NCBI GenBank assembly: GCA_024752435.1
Contig: CP103027.1
Span: 62,001 to 126,000, forward strand
Direction: 5' to 3'
Length of the DNA: 64,000 nt
Source of the DNA: Allantophomopsis cytisporea
Lineage: Eukaryota > Ascomycota > Leotiomycetes > Phacidiales > Phacidiaceae
In this document: piece after piece, positions 1 through 11,249 of the stretch
How the letters are laid out: each line of letters begins with the position of its first letter
Numbering within the stretch: the stretch's first letter is position 1
Notes under the pieces: generated by a model
What the model was told of the DNA's origin: nothing
Database searches by the model: none
The model's input: only the letters and a program-made list of their open reading frames with translations
Made by a program: the position numbers and the translations under genes

Positions 1-388
1 CCTCCCACAGACTCTCCAGCCCAACTCTCTTCGCCAGATTTTCAAGCCCGTCCTCGCTCACTCTGCCTTTGTTCCCGGAAATTATCTCCAGCACACTCGC
101 GAGGCGTTGGCCCTCCCCGGCGCCGGCAAACGCATCGATCGTTAGCCCTTCCAGGCCGATGTTGGGTAGGGCGCCGAGGGCAGCGGCAGCAGATGGGGAG
201 TCGAAGTTCATTGGGAAGGAATTGGACGAAGGGTGATTGTAGATTGTATGTGAGTTTGCGGGCGATTTCTTCGGATGCGGGGAGGGCAATGGGCGCGCGG
301 GCGAAAATGCCGGATGGGATTGTGAGAAGGGCGTGGATACGGGCGGTGTCGCTGCTACTGTTGGTTTTCCAGGCGTTGGAGTCGCCAT
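1..388 (-). CDS. MED1: Mediator subunit MED1, N-terminal part (cut by window edge)
   Basis: This is the first 129 codons of a gene that runs off the left edge of the window; the ATG is at 388-386. It begins MATPTPGK, continues with a Pro/Ser-rich stretch containing FDSPSAAAALGAL, and ends in KGRVSEDGLENLAKRVGLE. That combination is the N-terminus of the fungal Mediator subunit 1 family. MED1 is a nuclear component of the Mediator complex, which links activators to RNA polymerase II. No intron is needed within the visible part. The start follows a long upstream region with no coding signal, and a longer overlapping reading frame in another register (42-440) lacks any family resemblance. The C-terminal part cannot be assessed. 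I identified it from recalled family features, not by a search. Confidence 0.8.
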   Translation of the reverse strand, partial: MATPTPGKPTVAATPPVSTPFSQSHPAFSPARPLPSPHPKKSPANSHTIYNHPSSNSFPMNFDSPSAAAALGALPNIGLEGLTIDAFAGAGEGQRLASVLEIISGNKGRVSEDGLENLAKRVGLESLWE

Positions 389-1264
389 GATGGAGCTTGA
401 AGTGATTGGAGCTGGTGGGAAGGTGCGTGACGACGCGCACTGGTCTGTAGCTGTGTGTAGCTGAGAAAGATCTATGAGCTCAAAGAGACAAGGCTGAGGA
501 AGTTGTTGTTCAGAATTCGTGGGAGCCGATTGCCGTCGCGTCTGTCGGGAGAGCTAATGATCAAGTAGGCTCAATTCTCTAGAGAGAGCAGGCTCTAATA
601 AGAAACGCGCGATTGGAGGAAATTGAGTGAGGTTATATGTAGGCTGAAAGATTCGAAGAGCTTGATGTCGAGGGAAGGCTGCAAGTATCCGCGACGCGGC
701 TTTGTTCCGTCGCGAGCATGAGCACAACGCCAGGATGTTGAAGATGCTTTCAGATTATTTCAAAAAAGGACCTAATTCCAAAAATTACAATTCAAAAGCA
801 ATGTTTTACAGATGATTTAACTAGAAGCATCCATCTCTCATTTATGTATTATCAGTTTTCCTTTTTTTGTTTTCTATCAACTTTTTTGTGCAACATAATC
901 CAACAATAATATGCCCACAAGCGAATCCTAGTGATAACCATAACCTACGGAAAGCACAAAGATGAGGTGATGTATCATGATATTCACTTGATCACAGCAC
1001 ACCAAAACAGTAAATTTACAAAGCCAAGGTAACAGTAATCAAATCAATTGCAATCTAATAGACTGAATAACCACACAAACGCACAAAAGAAGTCCTATGG
1101 TGAAGGAGGACCTCCAAATGCTAAAACTAAGAACCCGAAGAATAACATCGACGATCATACAAAATTAGCCAATAATCGGAAGAGAAAGAATGGAACCCAT
1201 CATTAAAACCCAGAACAATGACAAAGAATGGTAAAAACATAACAAATACTTCAACATCCCCAGC
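389..1264. other. Intergenic region, MED1 promoter side
   Basis: About 0.9 kb lies between the start of MED1 and the end of the next minus-strand gene. The right half (about 770-1260) is AT-rich and probably includes that gene's 3' UTR. I see no coding sequence or RNA gene here. Confidence 0.6.
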
Positions 1265-4200
1265 TCAAGCAATCTGATCCTCCAAGTCTACCTCCCCATT
1301 AGGCTTCTTGATTCTAACCGAAATCCCCTCCCCATTCCTCCTACCACGTGCAATCTCCTTATTCATCCGTTCTCTTTTCAAAAGCAGCATCATCTCAAGA
1401 TTCTGCTGAATAGCCGCCGCATCTTTCCCTTTGGCCCTCGCTTTCCTCTTGCGTACAGAGTTCTGGTGCGCGAGACTTTCCTTGAAGAGGTCCTTTCCGG
1501 TGATGGGATACTTTTTTTTAAAATCGTCCAAGACTTTTTCAGCTTTGTCTTTGTGGAGACGGTGGGCGAGAAGATGTGGTCCTGAATCCATCTGCAGTGG
1601 TGCAGATGCTGTGTAGGAATCCGCAGGCAGGATTGGATAAGATGGAATAGTTGATCCTGGCCATATATATGGTGGTGGCATTGGGGATGTATGGAAACTT
1701 TCATTCTGTGGAAAGAAGCAAGTTGAAGGCTGTGGAAGCATGACTGACTGATTCACGGGGACAAGGAAGGGTTCTGTCTGTTCAACCAGCGGCTGTGAAT
1801 GATATTGGCCATCCACAATCGGAGGTGTTCGTGGATCTTGTAAACTCTGAACATGGTTGTATGTCGATTGGAATGTAATGCCATGAATTTGAGAGTGAGA
1901 AGGTCTGAACTGTAGGTACTGATCATGGAAATGCACCGGTTCAATGTGTGCTGATTCATAGATACCATGATATGTTGGTATTGGTGGCTCTTGACCACGC
2001 ATGGAGTTGTGAACATAGACTGGTTCACCTGCACGAGATAAGGTATGGTGAAAATACACAGGAACTTGTTGAGGGATCAAATCTCGTGAGCTCATATGCG
2101 GAGTCGACGCTGGACCCTGAATATCTGTAAACCCAGTATTTTTCTCGGAGGTCGCAATTTCATAAATCTCGAAATTGGGATTTGCCTTTTTCTCACTCTC
2201 GTATCCCAGTAAAGTCTCGCCACTGAATACATCATGGGTCCGCTCCCCCGGTTTTCTCACCACTGTATCACTGGATTCATTAGTCCCAGGCCGTGAATTA
2301 CGAGCATCGCGAGAGATACGGGATGACAAATTCTCATTCTCATTCTCATTCTCATTATCAACGACAGGCCTCTTCAGTGATGCTCTGTTTTTGAAACCTC
2401 TTGCTCCAATCACAGGCTGCACAGGTTGTCTTATTGGCTGAAAATTCTCCTTTTCATCACTCAGACTTCTTTCCAAAGCTTGCTGCAGCCTCCATAGCTC
2501 TTCAAGGCGGCCTTTCTCTCTCAAAGTCTGAAAATGTTCAAGAATGTTACATTCTTCAGCACTACCTGAAGTGCCACCAGATGGTAGGCGACGATTTTCA
2601 TTATTTTTGATCCGCTGATTATGTGCATAAAGCATGTTCGAATCCGAAGTCGCAGTCTCATCTTCAAAGACACTAGGGAAGATATTTCTCACGTCTCGCC
2701 GACATCTCTTGTTCAAAGGCGGAGCTGGATCCCTCCAATTGCCTCGATTTCGGTAGAAGTTGCCTCTATCGCCCTCAGAATCTCTGCTTCTTTGTCCACC
2801 CGGAGGAACGTATCGTTGCGCCGTTCTGTGACATATTTTAGGGCTCACTAGCGCTTTCTGTACCGGAGAGAGAATTTCATCTTTGTAAGGAATTTTCTTC
2901 GCCTTTGGGAGGTTCCATAAAGTATCTGCTTGAAACTCTACATCATCCGATTTGACACGTCGAGAAGGCTCATATTTGCCTTGCTTTCCTTTATTCAAGG
3001 TGCCCAGTATCTTCCTATGCTTCTTATCGCTTCGTGGTGACAAAGGCTTGTGTTGTGTTGAATCAAAATTGACATCCTGAAGTTCGCGAACTGATTCTCT
3101 AGGCAAATCTGGTAGATGGACCGGTGAAGCTGGAACTCGAGCATTCAGAATAGACGGCAAAGGACTTTGTGCGAAGTACACATGCTCAGGTGATGGCGGA
3201 AGTGGAACATACCATGGATGGATGGGCATATTGGTTTGCGTACCTGCATCTTTATACTGGATATCAGACGCTAGGTCAAGAGCAGCAGTTGATGGCAGCT
3301 GAGATTTTACTGCCTGGGCCCTGCTGGTAGCTTCTGCATGTGAGCCCAATGATGGCCGAGGTCTCAAAACCAATTGCCGTACCGGCGTAATGGGATGTTC
3401 CAGGCGTGGTGGGTTTGGACAACTAAGGGTCTGAAAGCGTCGAGAGCTATCAACAGATCCTTCGGGGTCTTGCTCAGAATCTGGATTAACCTTCGAGGAA
3501 CGTGCAAGTGGAAAACTTCCGGCCCGGATACGAGGTCTGAAAGCCGTGATCAGCATTCCAGGGCCCCTTCGACTGCCATCAACAGAATTCTCGCCCGAAG
3601 CCCTTCCAGATATTATGATAGTATTGTCTAGCTGCAGTCCAGCTGGAATCATTCCGGGGTGCTTGGTCTTCAACTTGTATGAACCATCTGGAGACATGGG
3701 AGGATACGGAAATCCGGTTGGGAAATCCACCCTAATTAGTGGGGGGTCATGTGTGAGAGATATGACCGTCAAGTAAATCAGCCAATCTGTTTTCTTCCCA
3801 GGATATCTTGGATCATCCATAAGTACCAAGATTTCGATACGGCCAGGGTTCTGAGCCAGCTTATGTAGAGTCTTTGTTTGGCCAGCAATATTCTCAATCG
3901 GTGCTGTGATGGTCGGCATAGCATCTCTCATGGGTGAGCCATCAGTATACCTCAGTCCATGGAGTCGAGCCTCATCCCAGGCACTTCTAGAACCTTCAAC
4001 ATTCCCTGCCAGTTCCACGGTTCTTTCGTAAACACCTTGTCGTCGAGAGACTTCATCAATATGAGGAGCAAGTTCCTTCATCTTAGCAAGTAGTTCTTCA
4101 ATGATACAATCATGTCGGCTAAGGTTCTCCGAACATACTCCATCACGGATTCGAGCTCCAGAAAGCATACCTTCATGATAGATCTTTCGACTGTGATCCT

Positions 4201-4669
4201 TCGTGCCGGCATACAGAATGGCAGGATCCAGGCCCCTTCCCCAAAGACCTTCAATTTTCAGCTGACTCTCAACAGCATTTCCATCACCCACCAAGTCCAA
4301 CCAAACAACATTCCGCATGAAACTTACCGAGAGATCCTTGATGTTACTCAAGGTTTCAGCAGGCCAGACCACATATTTCCAAACCACAGCTGCAAAACGT
4401 TCCCGGATTTCATCATCGCTTGATCCCCTCGATAGCAGAGGCGCGAACGAAGACTCCGGCGGTGATGGAGATGTTGTCTGAGGAACTTGCATAGGAGTTC
4501 GCGGGCTTGCGGTCGGAGCCCCCGAGGCTAGGTCGATAGATGAAGGCGGCTGGGGGAAAGTAAGAGGGTGGGCGTGAGAGACAGATCGCGGATGATGACG
4601 GAACACTGGCGGGTTTTCTGTGCTGACTTGAGGAGTACTCGGTTCAACTAGATCTCTTCGTCGAGACAT
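1265..4669 (-). CDS. Large low-complexity protein, function unknown
   Basis: Single-exon gene of 1134 residues if translation starts at the ATG at 4669 (MSRRRDLVEPSTP). The frame stays open upstream to an ATG at 4960, but that extension reads like untranslated sequence, so I prefer 4669. Residues about 1-85 are Pro/Ser-rich. A more ordered, mixed helix/strand region follows at about 90-370, containing the LKIEGLWGRGLDPAILYAG segment. The rest is disordered and rich in Ser, Pro, Gln and charged residues, including a small Asn-Glu repeat near the middle. The last 90 residues are strongly basic and predicted helical (KVLDDFKKKYPITGKDLF, then RKRKARAKGKDA). Basic patches suggest a nuclear protein, which is inference only. 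I do not recognise the family. Confidence 0.75.
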   Translation of the reverse strand: MSRRRDLVEPSTPQVSTENPPVFRHHPRSVSHAHPLTFPQPPSSIDLASGAPTASPRTPMQVPQTTSPSPPESSFAPLLSRGSSDDEIRERFAAVVWKYVVWPAETLSNIKDLSVSFMRNVVWLDLVGDGNAVESQLKIEGLWGRGLDPAILYAGTKDHSRKIYHEGMLSGARIRDGVCSENLSRHDCIIEELLAKMKELAPHIDEVSRRQGVYERTVELAGNVEGSRSAWDEARLHGLRYTDGSPMRDAMPTITAPIENIAGQTKTLHKLAQNPGRIEILVLMDDPRYPGKKTDWLIYLTVISLTHDPPLIRVDFPTGFPYPPMSPDGSYKLKTKHPGMIPAGLQLDNTIIISGRASGENSVDGSRRGPGMLITAFRPRIRAGSFPLARSSKVNPDSEQDPEGSVDSSRRFQTLSCPNPPRLEHPITPVRQLVLRPRPSLGSHAEATSRAQAVKSQLPSTAALDLASDIQYKDAGTQTNMPIHPWYVPLPPSPEHVYFAQSPLPSILNARVPASPVHLPDLPRESVRELQDVNFDSTQHKPLSPRSDKKHRKILGTLNKGKQGKYEPSRRVKSDDVEFQADTLWNLPKAKKIPYKDEILSPVQKALVSPKICHRTAQRYVPPGGQRSRDSEGDRGNFYRNRGNWRDPAPPLNKRCRRDVRNIFPSVFEDETATSDSNMLYAHNQRIKNNENRRLPSGGTSGSAEECNILEHFQTLREKGRLEELWRLQQALERSLSDEKENFQPIRQPVQPVIGARGFKNRASLKRPVVDNENENENENLSSRISRDARNSRPGTNESSDTVVRKPGERTHDVFSGETLLGYESEKKANPNFEIYEIATSEKNTGFTDIQGPASTPHMSSRDLIPQQVPVYFHHTLSRAGEPVYVHNSMRGQEPPIPTYHGIYESAHIEPVHFHDQYLQFRPSHSQIHGITFQSTYNHVQSLQDPRTPPIVDGQYHSQPLVEQTEPFLVPVNQSVMLPQPSTCFFPQNESFHTSPMPPPYIWPGSTIPSYPILPADSYTASAPLQMDSGPHLLAHRLHKDKAEKVLDDFKKKYPITGKDLFKESLAHQNSVRKRKARAKGKDAAAIQQNLEMMLLLKRERMNKEIARGRRNGEGISVRIKKPNGEVDLEDQIA

Positions 4670-5316
4670 CTTGACACCGTCCTTTTGGCAATCCTCTCCA
4701 CGTGTGATCCGAAGACGCCTGTCAATCTGCGAAAACCGGCATCCATATATCCCTGGATGTACCGTATATATGTTTGAAGTAGTAAGATTGAGTCCAAAAG
4801 AGCTCTCATATGTCTGCACTGGTAGTATGCAAGTCCAAAAACTGAGTCGGTTATTGGTAGTAAGACTCAAAGGCCGATAGTTGAGTAACATAAGAAATCG
4901 AGGTGTGCAGTAATATGCAGGCAGGAAGGTACAGGTTGTTGTTGGGAAGGTCCCATCCACTTACAGGAACGTTTCTAAGCCTCAAGATTCTCAACATGAG
5001 AAGGGAGAGGTTGTAAGGACTTCACAGAAGGAACTAAAAATTTACAAACCAGCCATCGCTTCAAGGCGATGCAAGAAAGACCGTACATACTAGAAGTCTG
5101 CCGATAAAATTCTGATATCCATTATTCATAACGGGTATCCAAAGAAATTATATTTCGAAACCATCATACTCACAATTTTATCGCTTTGATATCCTTTGAT
5201 CCGAAAATAGCTACAGGCACAATTATCATCGACTTTTAAACCTAAACCCCTAATAACCGCGGGCATTATCGCTCAACAACCGCTTTACCACATACATCAA
5301 TCACTATTCATCCAGC

Positions 5317-6761
5317 TCAAGCCGACGGCGCATTTGCACTCAACCAAGCCCCAAACGCAGCCTGTAAACGTTAGCGGAGACCATGAACCAAAGCACTAAA
5401 ATGACATACCGGATTCCTAGTTTGCATGAACACAGTACCGGGCCCTGTGAATTTACAGACCAGACCTTCGCCTGAACTGAGAGCGGAGACGATACCCCCG
5501 GATGCTACCCTTTCCAGGACATATTTGGTGTTCCAAGCAACCAGATGGCCGTTATCGACAATGTATTTTTCACCTTCTTGCAACTGTGCTTGTCAGTATC
5601 ATTTCGAAGCCTCCAGGAGAAAGAAAACCATATGAAAACAAGGCACGAGCATTGAGAAGGTAGAGACCAATATACATACATCTTTCCTGATAATGGCGCC
5701 CAAACTTCCTATCCACAAAATCCCAGTGCCACTAACTCTGTACACAAACAACCCCTCACCAGAAAACATAGCCTTACTCAGACCCTGCCTCTTATACTCC
5801 TTAACAACGCCCTGCGTAGCAGCGAGGAAGGAATCCCTCCCCACACTCCACACCTCACTGCCGGTGAGACGGATATTAGTCACGTCACCCAAACTCGCCG
5901 GAGCCAAAAGTAATTCGCCAGGACCCGTGTACGTCGAATGCGCCATCTCCCCACCAGCAATCAATTTCTTCATGGAGAACTTGACGGATCCTTTGAGGGT
6001 AATAGTTGGGGACATGGCGATCATAGCTCCGGGCTTGACTTGCAGCGGACATCCCATTGCTAATTGCAGGGTTACGATGGTGTTGGTGTCGCGATGCGAG
6101 ATTCTGTAGCTTCCGCCATTGAATGTCCCGACATCATCTTGCGTGGAACTCGCACCGACAAAGTGGCTTACTGATGGTGCACCTTGAGTCAGATTCCCGG
6201 TCAGGGAAGTATTCAATGTAGGCCTCTCGACATCCTCGGAAGCCGCAGGCGCCGCTGGGATGGGTTTATCTTGATAGTTTGGTAGACTTCCTGAAGGGGA
6301 TCCGGAACGGCCAGCATTGAGCTGTTGGTAGGAATTGCGATGTGAGAAGTTGGGAGTCTGATATTGCTGTTGCTGTTGCGACTGCTGGGACTGGGGAGGC
6401 ACCTGCGGCTGGGAATGTTGTCGCTGGTGCTGTGGTGGAGGTGGATAGGTAGTTTGTTGTGATGGAGACGGTTGTTGTGGGGGAGGAGGGTAAGATTGTT
6501 GAAAGGATGTTTGGTTTGGGGGTGGAGAAGTGGGGAGAGGATAGTTCTGAGGTGGAGGGTAATATTGATGATTTTGGTTCGGAGGCGGAGATGACGGCGG
6601 GGGAGCATATTGTTGTTGCGCTGAGATAGTCAATATCAATTCTCATCTGGAGACTGGTTTATATCATACGAGTTGCGCCATTCTTGTCAGGTGGTGCTAT
6701 TGCTGTTAGACCTTGACTATCGGACGCAGAGGGCGCACCTACGGGGGTAGTAATTCGACAT
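5317..6761 (-). CDS. AIM24: AIM24-family mitochondrial protein
   Basis: Four exons on the minus strand: 6761-6743, 6620-5680, 5583-5410 and 5361-5317, giving 392 residues. The first exon is only 19 nt (MSNYYPP) and ends at a GTAGGT donor; the acceptor CTCAG restores the frame into a Pro/Gln-rich N-terminal region (about residues 7-160). A conserved beta-rich AIM24/DUF124 domain follows (about 180-385), with GCPLQVKPGAMIAMSPTI, GPGELLLAPASLGDV and GPGTVFMQTRNP. The last 15-codon exon supplies the C-terminus AFGAWLSANAPSA. In yeast, Aim24 acts at the mitochondrial inner membrane and supports cristae organisation. Many filamentous fungal members are cytosolic-looking with a long Pro/Gln tail, as here, so mitochondrial location is not certain. 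All splice junctions are GT-AG and in phase. Confidence 0.85.
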
Positions 6762-7906
6762 TGTTGCGATATGTGAAGTGTTCCTTATCAAATCTCTAGA
6801 ATCGCTGCTAGATCGATAGAAATATCCTCACTACCTTGTTCTATTCGTGAAGCTGAAATGCTGTAGAATTCAAAGCACACGCTCAACTATTTCAAAGGTC
6901 GTCAGCTTACCCTTCCACAGCCTCGTCCCATCCCACACTCACATATCGTCGTCAGCACTTTACCGCGCCAAGTAGCAGATCGAGAGTCAAATATTGCGCG
7001 CGCTGAGGTCAATTGCATTCACGAACAGTCAAAAGAAGATGCAAGCAGGAAACAGAGGGAACAGGAAGAAGAAGAAGAGAGCTCTCCATAGCTCGACCGA
7101 CCATAGATCGTAACACTTATGCGAGCTGCTGCAGCTTTTTACCGCCGGGGGATTCTATTTCTATCCCATCATTAACTCCATAGGCGCTCGCCGAGGCTTC
7201 GTTTGCAGCGACAACGGGATTGATAGCCAGTGAGCTGAGACTTTGCTGACTGGGGCTGCGATTGGCATGCTTGGTACCTGGTAGGTAGGTAGGTCGCTAT
7301 CTGTAAAAGTGGTGGGTGGACTCACGTGTTTTGGAGAGAGAGAGCATGGTGAAAGAAAGGCAGACAAGCAAAAATGTTGATGCCTGAGCGGGTATGTTCG
7401 TCCTGAGGTTGTAGAATTCTCGATCTCACATTATTGGTGCTTCATCTCCGTCTTGTTTGAATTGGGTGAGGTGCGGTGCTTGACTTGGAATCCCTGCACA
7501 TAAGAACTAGAACGACACGTGATCTCAATTGCCAAGCTGCGGGGATGATGTCGATGATCGGACATTGGCGTGGTGGTGGGTGGCTTGAGGGTACGATGCA
7601 TGGAATGCCGGATATGCTGGAGAAGGGAACCCTTCGGACCCTTAATACCAATGGAGATGACCAAACGACGAGAGGTTTTCATGATTCAGTTTTCACGATT
7701 GTACAAAGCACCAGCGTATAGATATGAGGAGTGAGACTCGGACTCACTCTCGACCAACAATACTTTTCATGATTGAGGTATTGTCGCGTGCAGATTCGAA
7801 ATTCAATGGTCCATCCCTCCTTAGAAATACTCATGTTCTATCTTTCCCTGTTCGTGTATCGTCGACATTATTGACGTAGAGCATTGCAGGCGGACGGAAA
7901 CCTCTC

Positions 7907-7950
7907 ATGAATCAAGTATGAATCAAGTATGAATCAAGTATGAATCAAGT
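7907..7950. repeat. Four perfect copies of an 11-bp unit
   Basis: The unit ATGAATCAAGT is repeated head to tail four times without a mismatch, with the flank drifting into AC-GAAGTACGTACG. It is a non-coding minisatellite in the AIM24/NCE102 intergenic region. Confidence 0.95.
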
Positions 7951-8130
7951 ACGAAGTACGTACGCCATCACACAGACCTCAAGTAGGGAAATTCGTCGAG
8001 AGTATCATCACCTTCACATAGCGCATTGATATTCTCAGCCACTCCTCTCGTTCGGCCCTCGACCACAAACAACTCCCGCCATAATTATTGCTTACTTCTT
8101 TCAAGCCCACGGGAAGTCATCATCCCTCCC

Positions 8131-8172
8131 GCATCAGCATCAGCATCAACATCAGCATCAGCACCAGCATCA
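8131..8172. repeat. GCATCA hexamer repeat
   Basis: Seven near-perfect GCATCA units with two substitutions (CAACATCA, GCACCA). In the plus frame it encodes an Ala-Ser run, which explains the apparent reading frame across it. Confidence 0.9.
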
Positions 8173-9630
8173 CGAAATAATCAAGCCATCATATCATCAC
8201 CTCTTCTCATTTTCACGCCAACGGATTCTAGTCTCCGGGCGAGAAGCGTCAATGAAAGACGCTCGTCTCGTCATGGCATCATAACTGCAAGTCGAAGCAT
8301 TGGCACCGTCCACTGTCTACAAGTATGTACTCGATGGTCTCGGCCTAGACAATGAGAATAGTGCAGTCCGTAGGCACCATCAGGTAATGTTGCGCTCACT
8401 GCCGTGCTTAGAACGAGTCACTAAGATAATAACAAGGATGTTAGAGCACTTTTCATCCTCACCTTAATTCTACACTCTACGTCAGAGGCTCTGAGAAGAC
8501 CTTTTCTCTTTTTTTTTTTTCTTGCTCTCTCTCTTTCTCCCGTATCTAAGTAGCGTTTTGATAGAGCAGAGTTTGGCCGAGAGTGGTCATATTCGAGGAC
8601 AGTTGGGAGCATTTTGAAATAATTGTTCGATGGTGGCTTGATGATGAGTATTTTCCATCTGTTCTAGGCCCTTTCTATGTCGCTCTTGTAATTGGTGTTG
8701 GTGTTGGCGGTTTATGTTGCCGATGACTCCGAGTTCCTCACTCCAAAATACGCATTCGTTAGAACGATCAGAAAAATCCCGAAGGCCGTGCTGCCCGAAT
8801 GAAATAGTAGAGCGGAAAGAAGGAAGAAAAGGGAAAAAAAAGTATGTCACATGTAAGAGAAAATCATGACGAAAGCATGGATGATGCTAGAGAATGTCGG
8901 GAGAGTATGGAGAGCGGACGCGACTGAGAATTGAACCAATTGCTGGGTTCTGTTCTGGTATTATTTGATCTGTTTTGATCTGTTTGGATCTGTTTGGATT
9001 TCTTGCTTGTGTTTGAAAGCCCGACGAGCGTTGTGATATGTGAGGAGAATCATAATTGTTATGGTATTGCTGTGGTTGTCGTGACCCCATTGTTACTGTG
9101 GTCGTGTTTCATAGGATCATAGTGAGTGGGTAATGAGTGGAGGACCATGAACTCTGGGCGTTAGACCCTTGGTCATGGCACTCGTGGGTGAGTCTTTTGT
9201 CCCCAGAAAAACAAAGGTGAATCAAGTGCACGACAAACCATTGTGGCTGCTGAGACACCACACATCAATCAGCCTTGTGGTGAAGACTGTCATGTATACA
9301 TAGGTAAGGTAGTCTTGTTTATTTATTTATTGTGATTATTCAATCAATCAATGAATGTCATCACATACCATCATTATTATATTATTCTTTAATATGATTG
9401 ATGTTCTTATATATATCCATGTGAATACCGCACACAGACCTTCCCTGCCTGCCTACCAAACCTTCCCTACCTTACCTCATCGCACATATCCGGACCCAAA
9501 GTAGTTTAAGTCCAAATGTGGACGACCACTGGACGGATAGGTGAATGGGAAAGGTATGACGTAGTATCTATCACACAGACACTCTCCTCACACCACACTC
9601 ACTCGCCTTCTCTACGCAACATGACTATGC

Positions 9631-9720
9631 ACTCTCTCTCTCTCTCTCTCTCTCTACTCTACCCTACATACTCTCTACTCTACTCTGCCCTCTCTCTCTC
9701 TACTCTACCCTACATACTCT
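9631..9720. repeat. CT microsatellite with a duplicated 30-bp block
   Basis: A (CT)n tract at about 9631-9654 leads into a block that is present twice and identical over 30 bp, at 9645-9674 and 9691-9720. The two copies are offset by 46 bp. It lies about 0.5 kb upstream of the NCE102-like gene. Confidence 0.9.
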
Positions 9721-10096
9721 ACTCTACTTACTCTGCATCGCCCTTGATTGACACTTACCTGCTTTAGCTTCTTTTTACATGTACAATCCCTAAATACCCT
9801 TACGGACTAAGCTTTACTCATAATGCTCAACCAACCAATGTCCTACGTGCATATGATCCAGCTAACCACGCCCTAAGACCCATAGGAACAAATGATGATG
9901 ATGCTCTTGGATGATGCGAAGTGCCTACGTATTGGCCCTTGACCCGTCTGCACACCGGACACGGTACAGAGTATATGAGCACCCACTCCCACCCTCTTCC
10001 ACCTCTCTGACCTTCATACCTCATACTTCAGACCCTGTCAATCTTCCATCCTTCACTCACTCCATCAGAAGAAGCTCTTTGTCTCTCCTACTTTAA

Positions 10097-10102
10097 TATA
10101 AA
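10097..10102 (+). promoter_or_regulatory. TATA-like element of the NCE102-like gene
   Basis: TATAAA sits 85 bp upstream of the ATG at 10187 and after a pyrimidine-rich stretch, the usual arrangement for a highly expressed fungal gene. It is a motif match only. Confidence 0.45.
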
Positions 10103-10186
10103 CAAATCCTCGCCTCCGACACCTCTCAATACCACCACCTAAGAAACAAACCCACCCCAACGAACCTTCTTCAATCACCACCCAAA

Positions 10187-10736
10187 ATGAATATCATCCA
10201 GCTCATGCTCAGAGGTATCCAGTTCGTCTGGATCATCCTCATCACCTCTCTCATTGGAAACGTTATTGCGTCCGCCTTCTCAGGGAACCCATCGAGCATC
10301 AACTATGCCATGTTCGTAGCAGCCTTCTGCTGGGTCGTCCTTTTCATTGGAATTGCCGGTGCCGTCTCGGACGCCATCCCATCAATTGTCATCATCATCG
10401 CCGATGCCTTGGCCATCCTCTTCACCTTCATTGCCGGTGTTGTACTGGCCGCCAAGCTCCACGTCCACAGCTGTGGCAATACGGTATGTTTATTATCTGG
10501 TATTTCAATTGTGGTCAAAAGACTAACAGCCGTGATAGTCCTACGTGTTAACCAACAGCCTCACCAACGGCTCTCACGACCCTACCAAGAGATGCCATGA
10601 GTTACAGGCCAGTACCGCCTTCTTCTGGTTCCTCTTCGTCACCTTCATTGCTTCCCTCGCCTTGGCTGCCATGAACGGTGGTGGCCTCCGTCGTGGTCCA
10701 GCTGCTCGCAAGGGCCCAGCTATGACCCAGGTCTAA
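10187..10736 (+). CDS. NCE102-like MARVEL-domain membrane protein
   Basis: Two exons, 10187-10483 and 10539-10736, encode 164 residues. The intron has a GTATGT donor, a CTAAC branch point and a TAG acceptor. Four membrane spans are visible at about residues 10-32, 39-61, 67-90 and 126-144, with a Cys-containing loop between spans three and four (C96 and C117). The short basic C-terminal tail is GLRRGPAARKGPAM. This is the layout of the fungal NCE102/FHN1 family, whose members organise eisosome-associated plasma-membrane domains and respond to sphingolipid levels. The plasma-membrane role is inferred from the family. The gene is well isolated, with a 3.4-kb upstream region and a TATA-like element. 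Confidence 0.85.
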
Positions 10737-11249
10737 ACACTTCATCCGGAAAAGGATCTTAAGGACATCGAGTCACTTCGAGGTCGGCTAGGCATAGTCG
10801 CATATGTTGGAGGACGGAAGGTGCATGCACCTGTGTATTTTTGGGAGGGGATGGATACCACGGTACATCGTGTTGGATTTGGATTTGGAACCGGAACTGG
10901 AAATGGCTTTGGCGCCATGGATATGTATTAATAGTCATGTTTTACTTTAGCGGGAGGGAGTAATGTGTAAGAAATGAATTGATGGTCATGGTTTGGAAAT
11001 TTGTCCCTCGCATTTATGGAGTGATTGAATTGTGACAAATGCTTATTGCTGCAGATAGAATATGTGAGGGTGGTCAATGTTCGTTCACCCATTCTTCGTC
11101 CTGATTTATTGGAGTACAAGCAACGATAACTTGGCGTGCACTTGCATTATGTCTGTTAATCTTATCTTTTAGTTCATGTAATGTAACTCATGCATTCGTC
11201 TAGCTATAAACCCGCCATCATCTACCACACATCGCCCATCCATTTTCAA

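Larger units (their letters stand above)
6762..10186. other. 3.4-kb gene-free divergent region between AIM24 and the NCE102-like gene
   Basis: No reading frame in this stretch looks conserved; the longest is about 109 codons and is built on simple repeats. It carries several tandem repeats (listed separately) and pyrimidine-rich runs towards the right-hand gene. It probably holds the two divergent promoters and long 5' UTRs. A non-coding transcript cannot be excluded. Confidence 0.55.

Noticed and set aside
4670..4960. N-terminal extension of the large unknown protein
   Set aside because: The extra 97 codons lack the composition of the rest; the Met at 4669 is followed by typical sequence.
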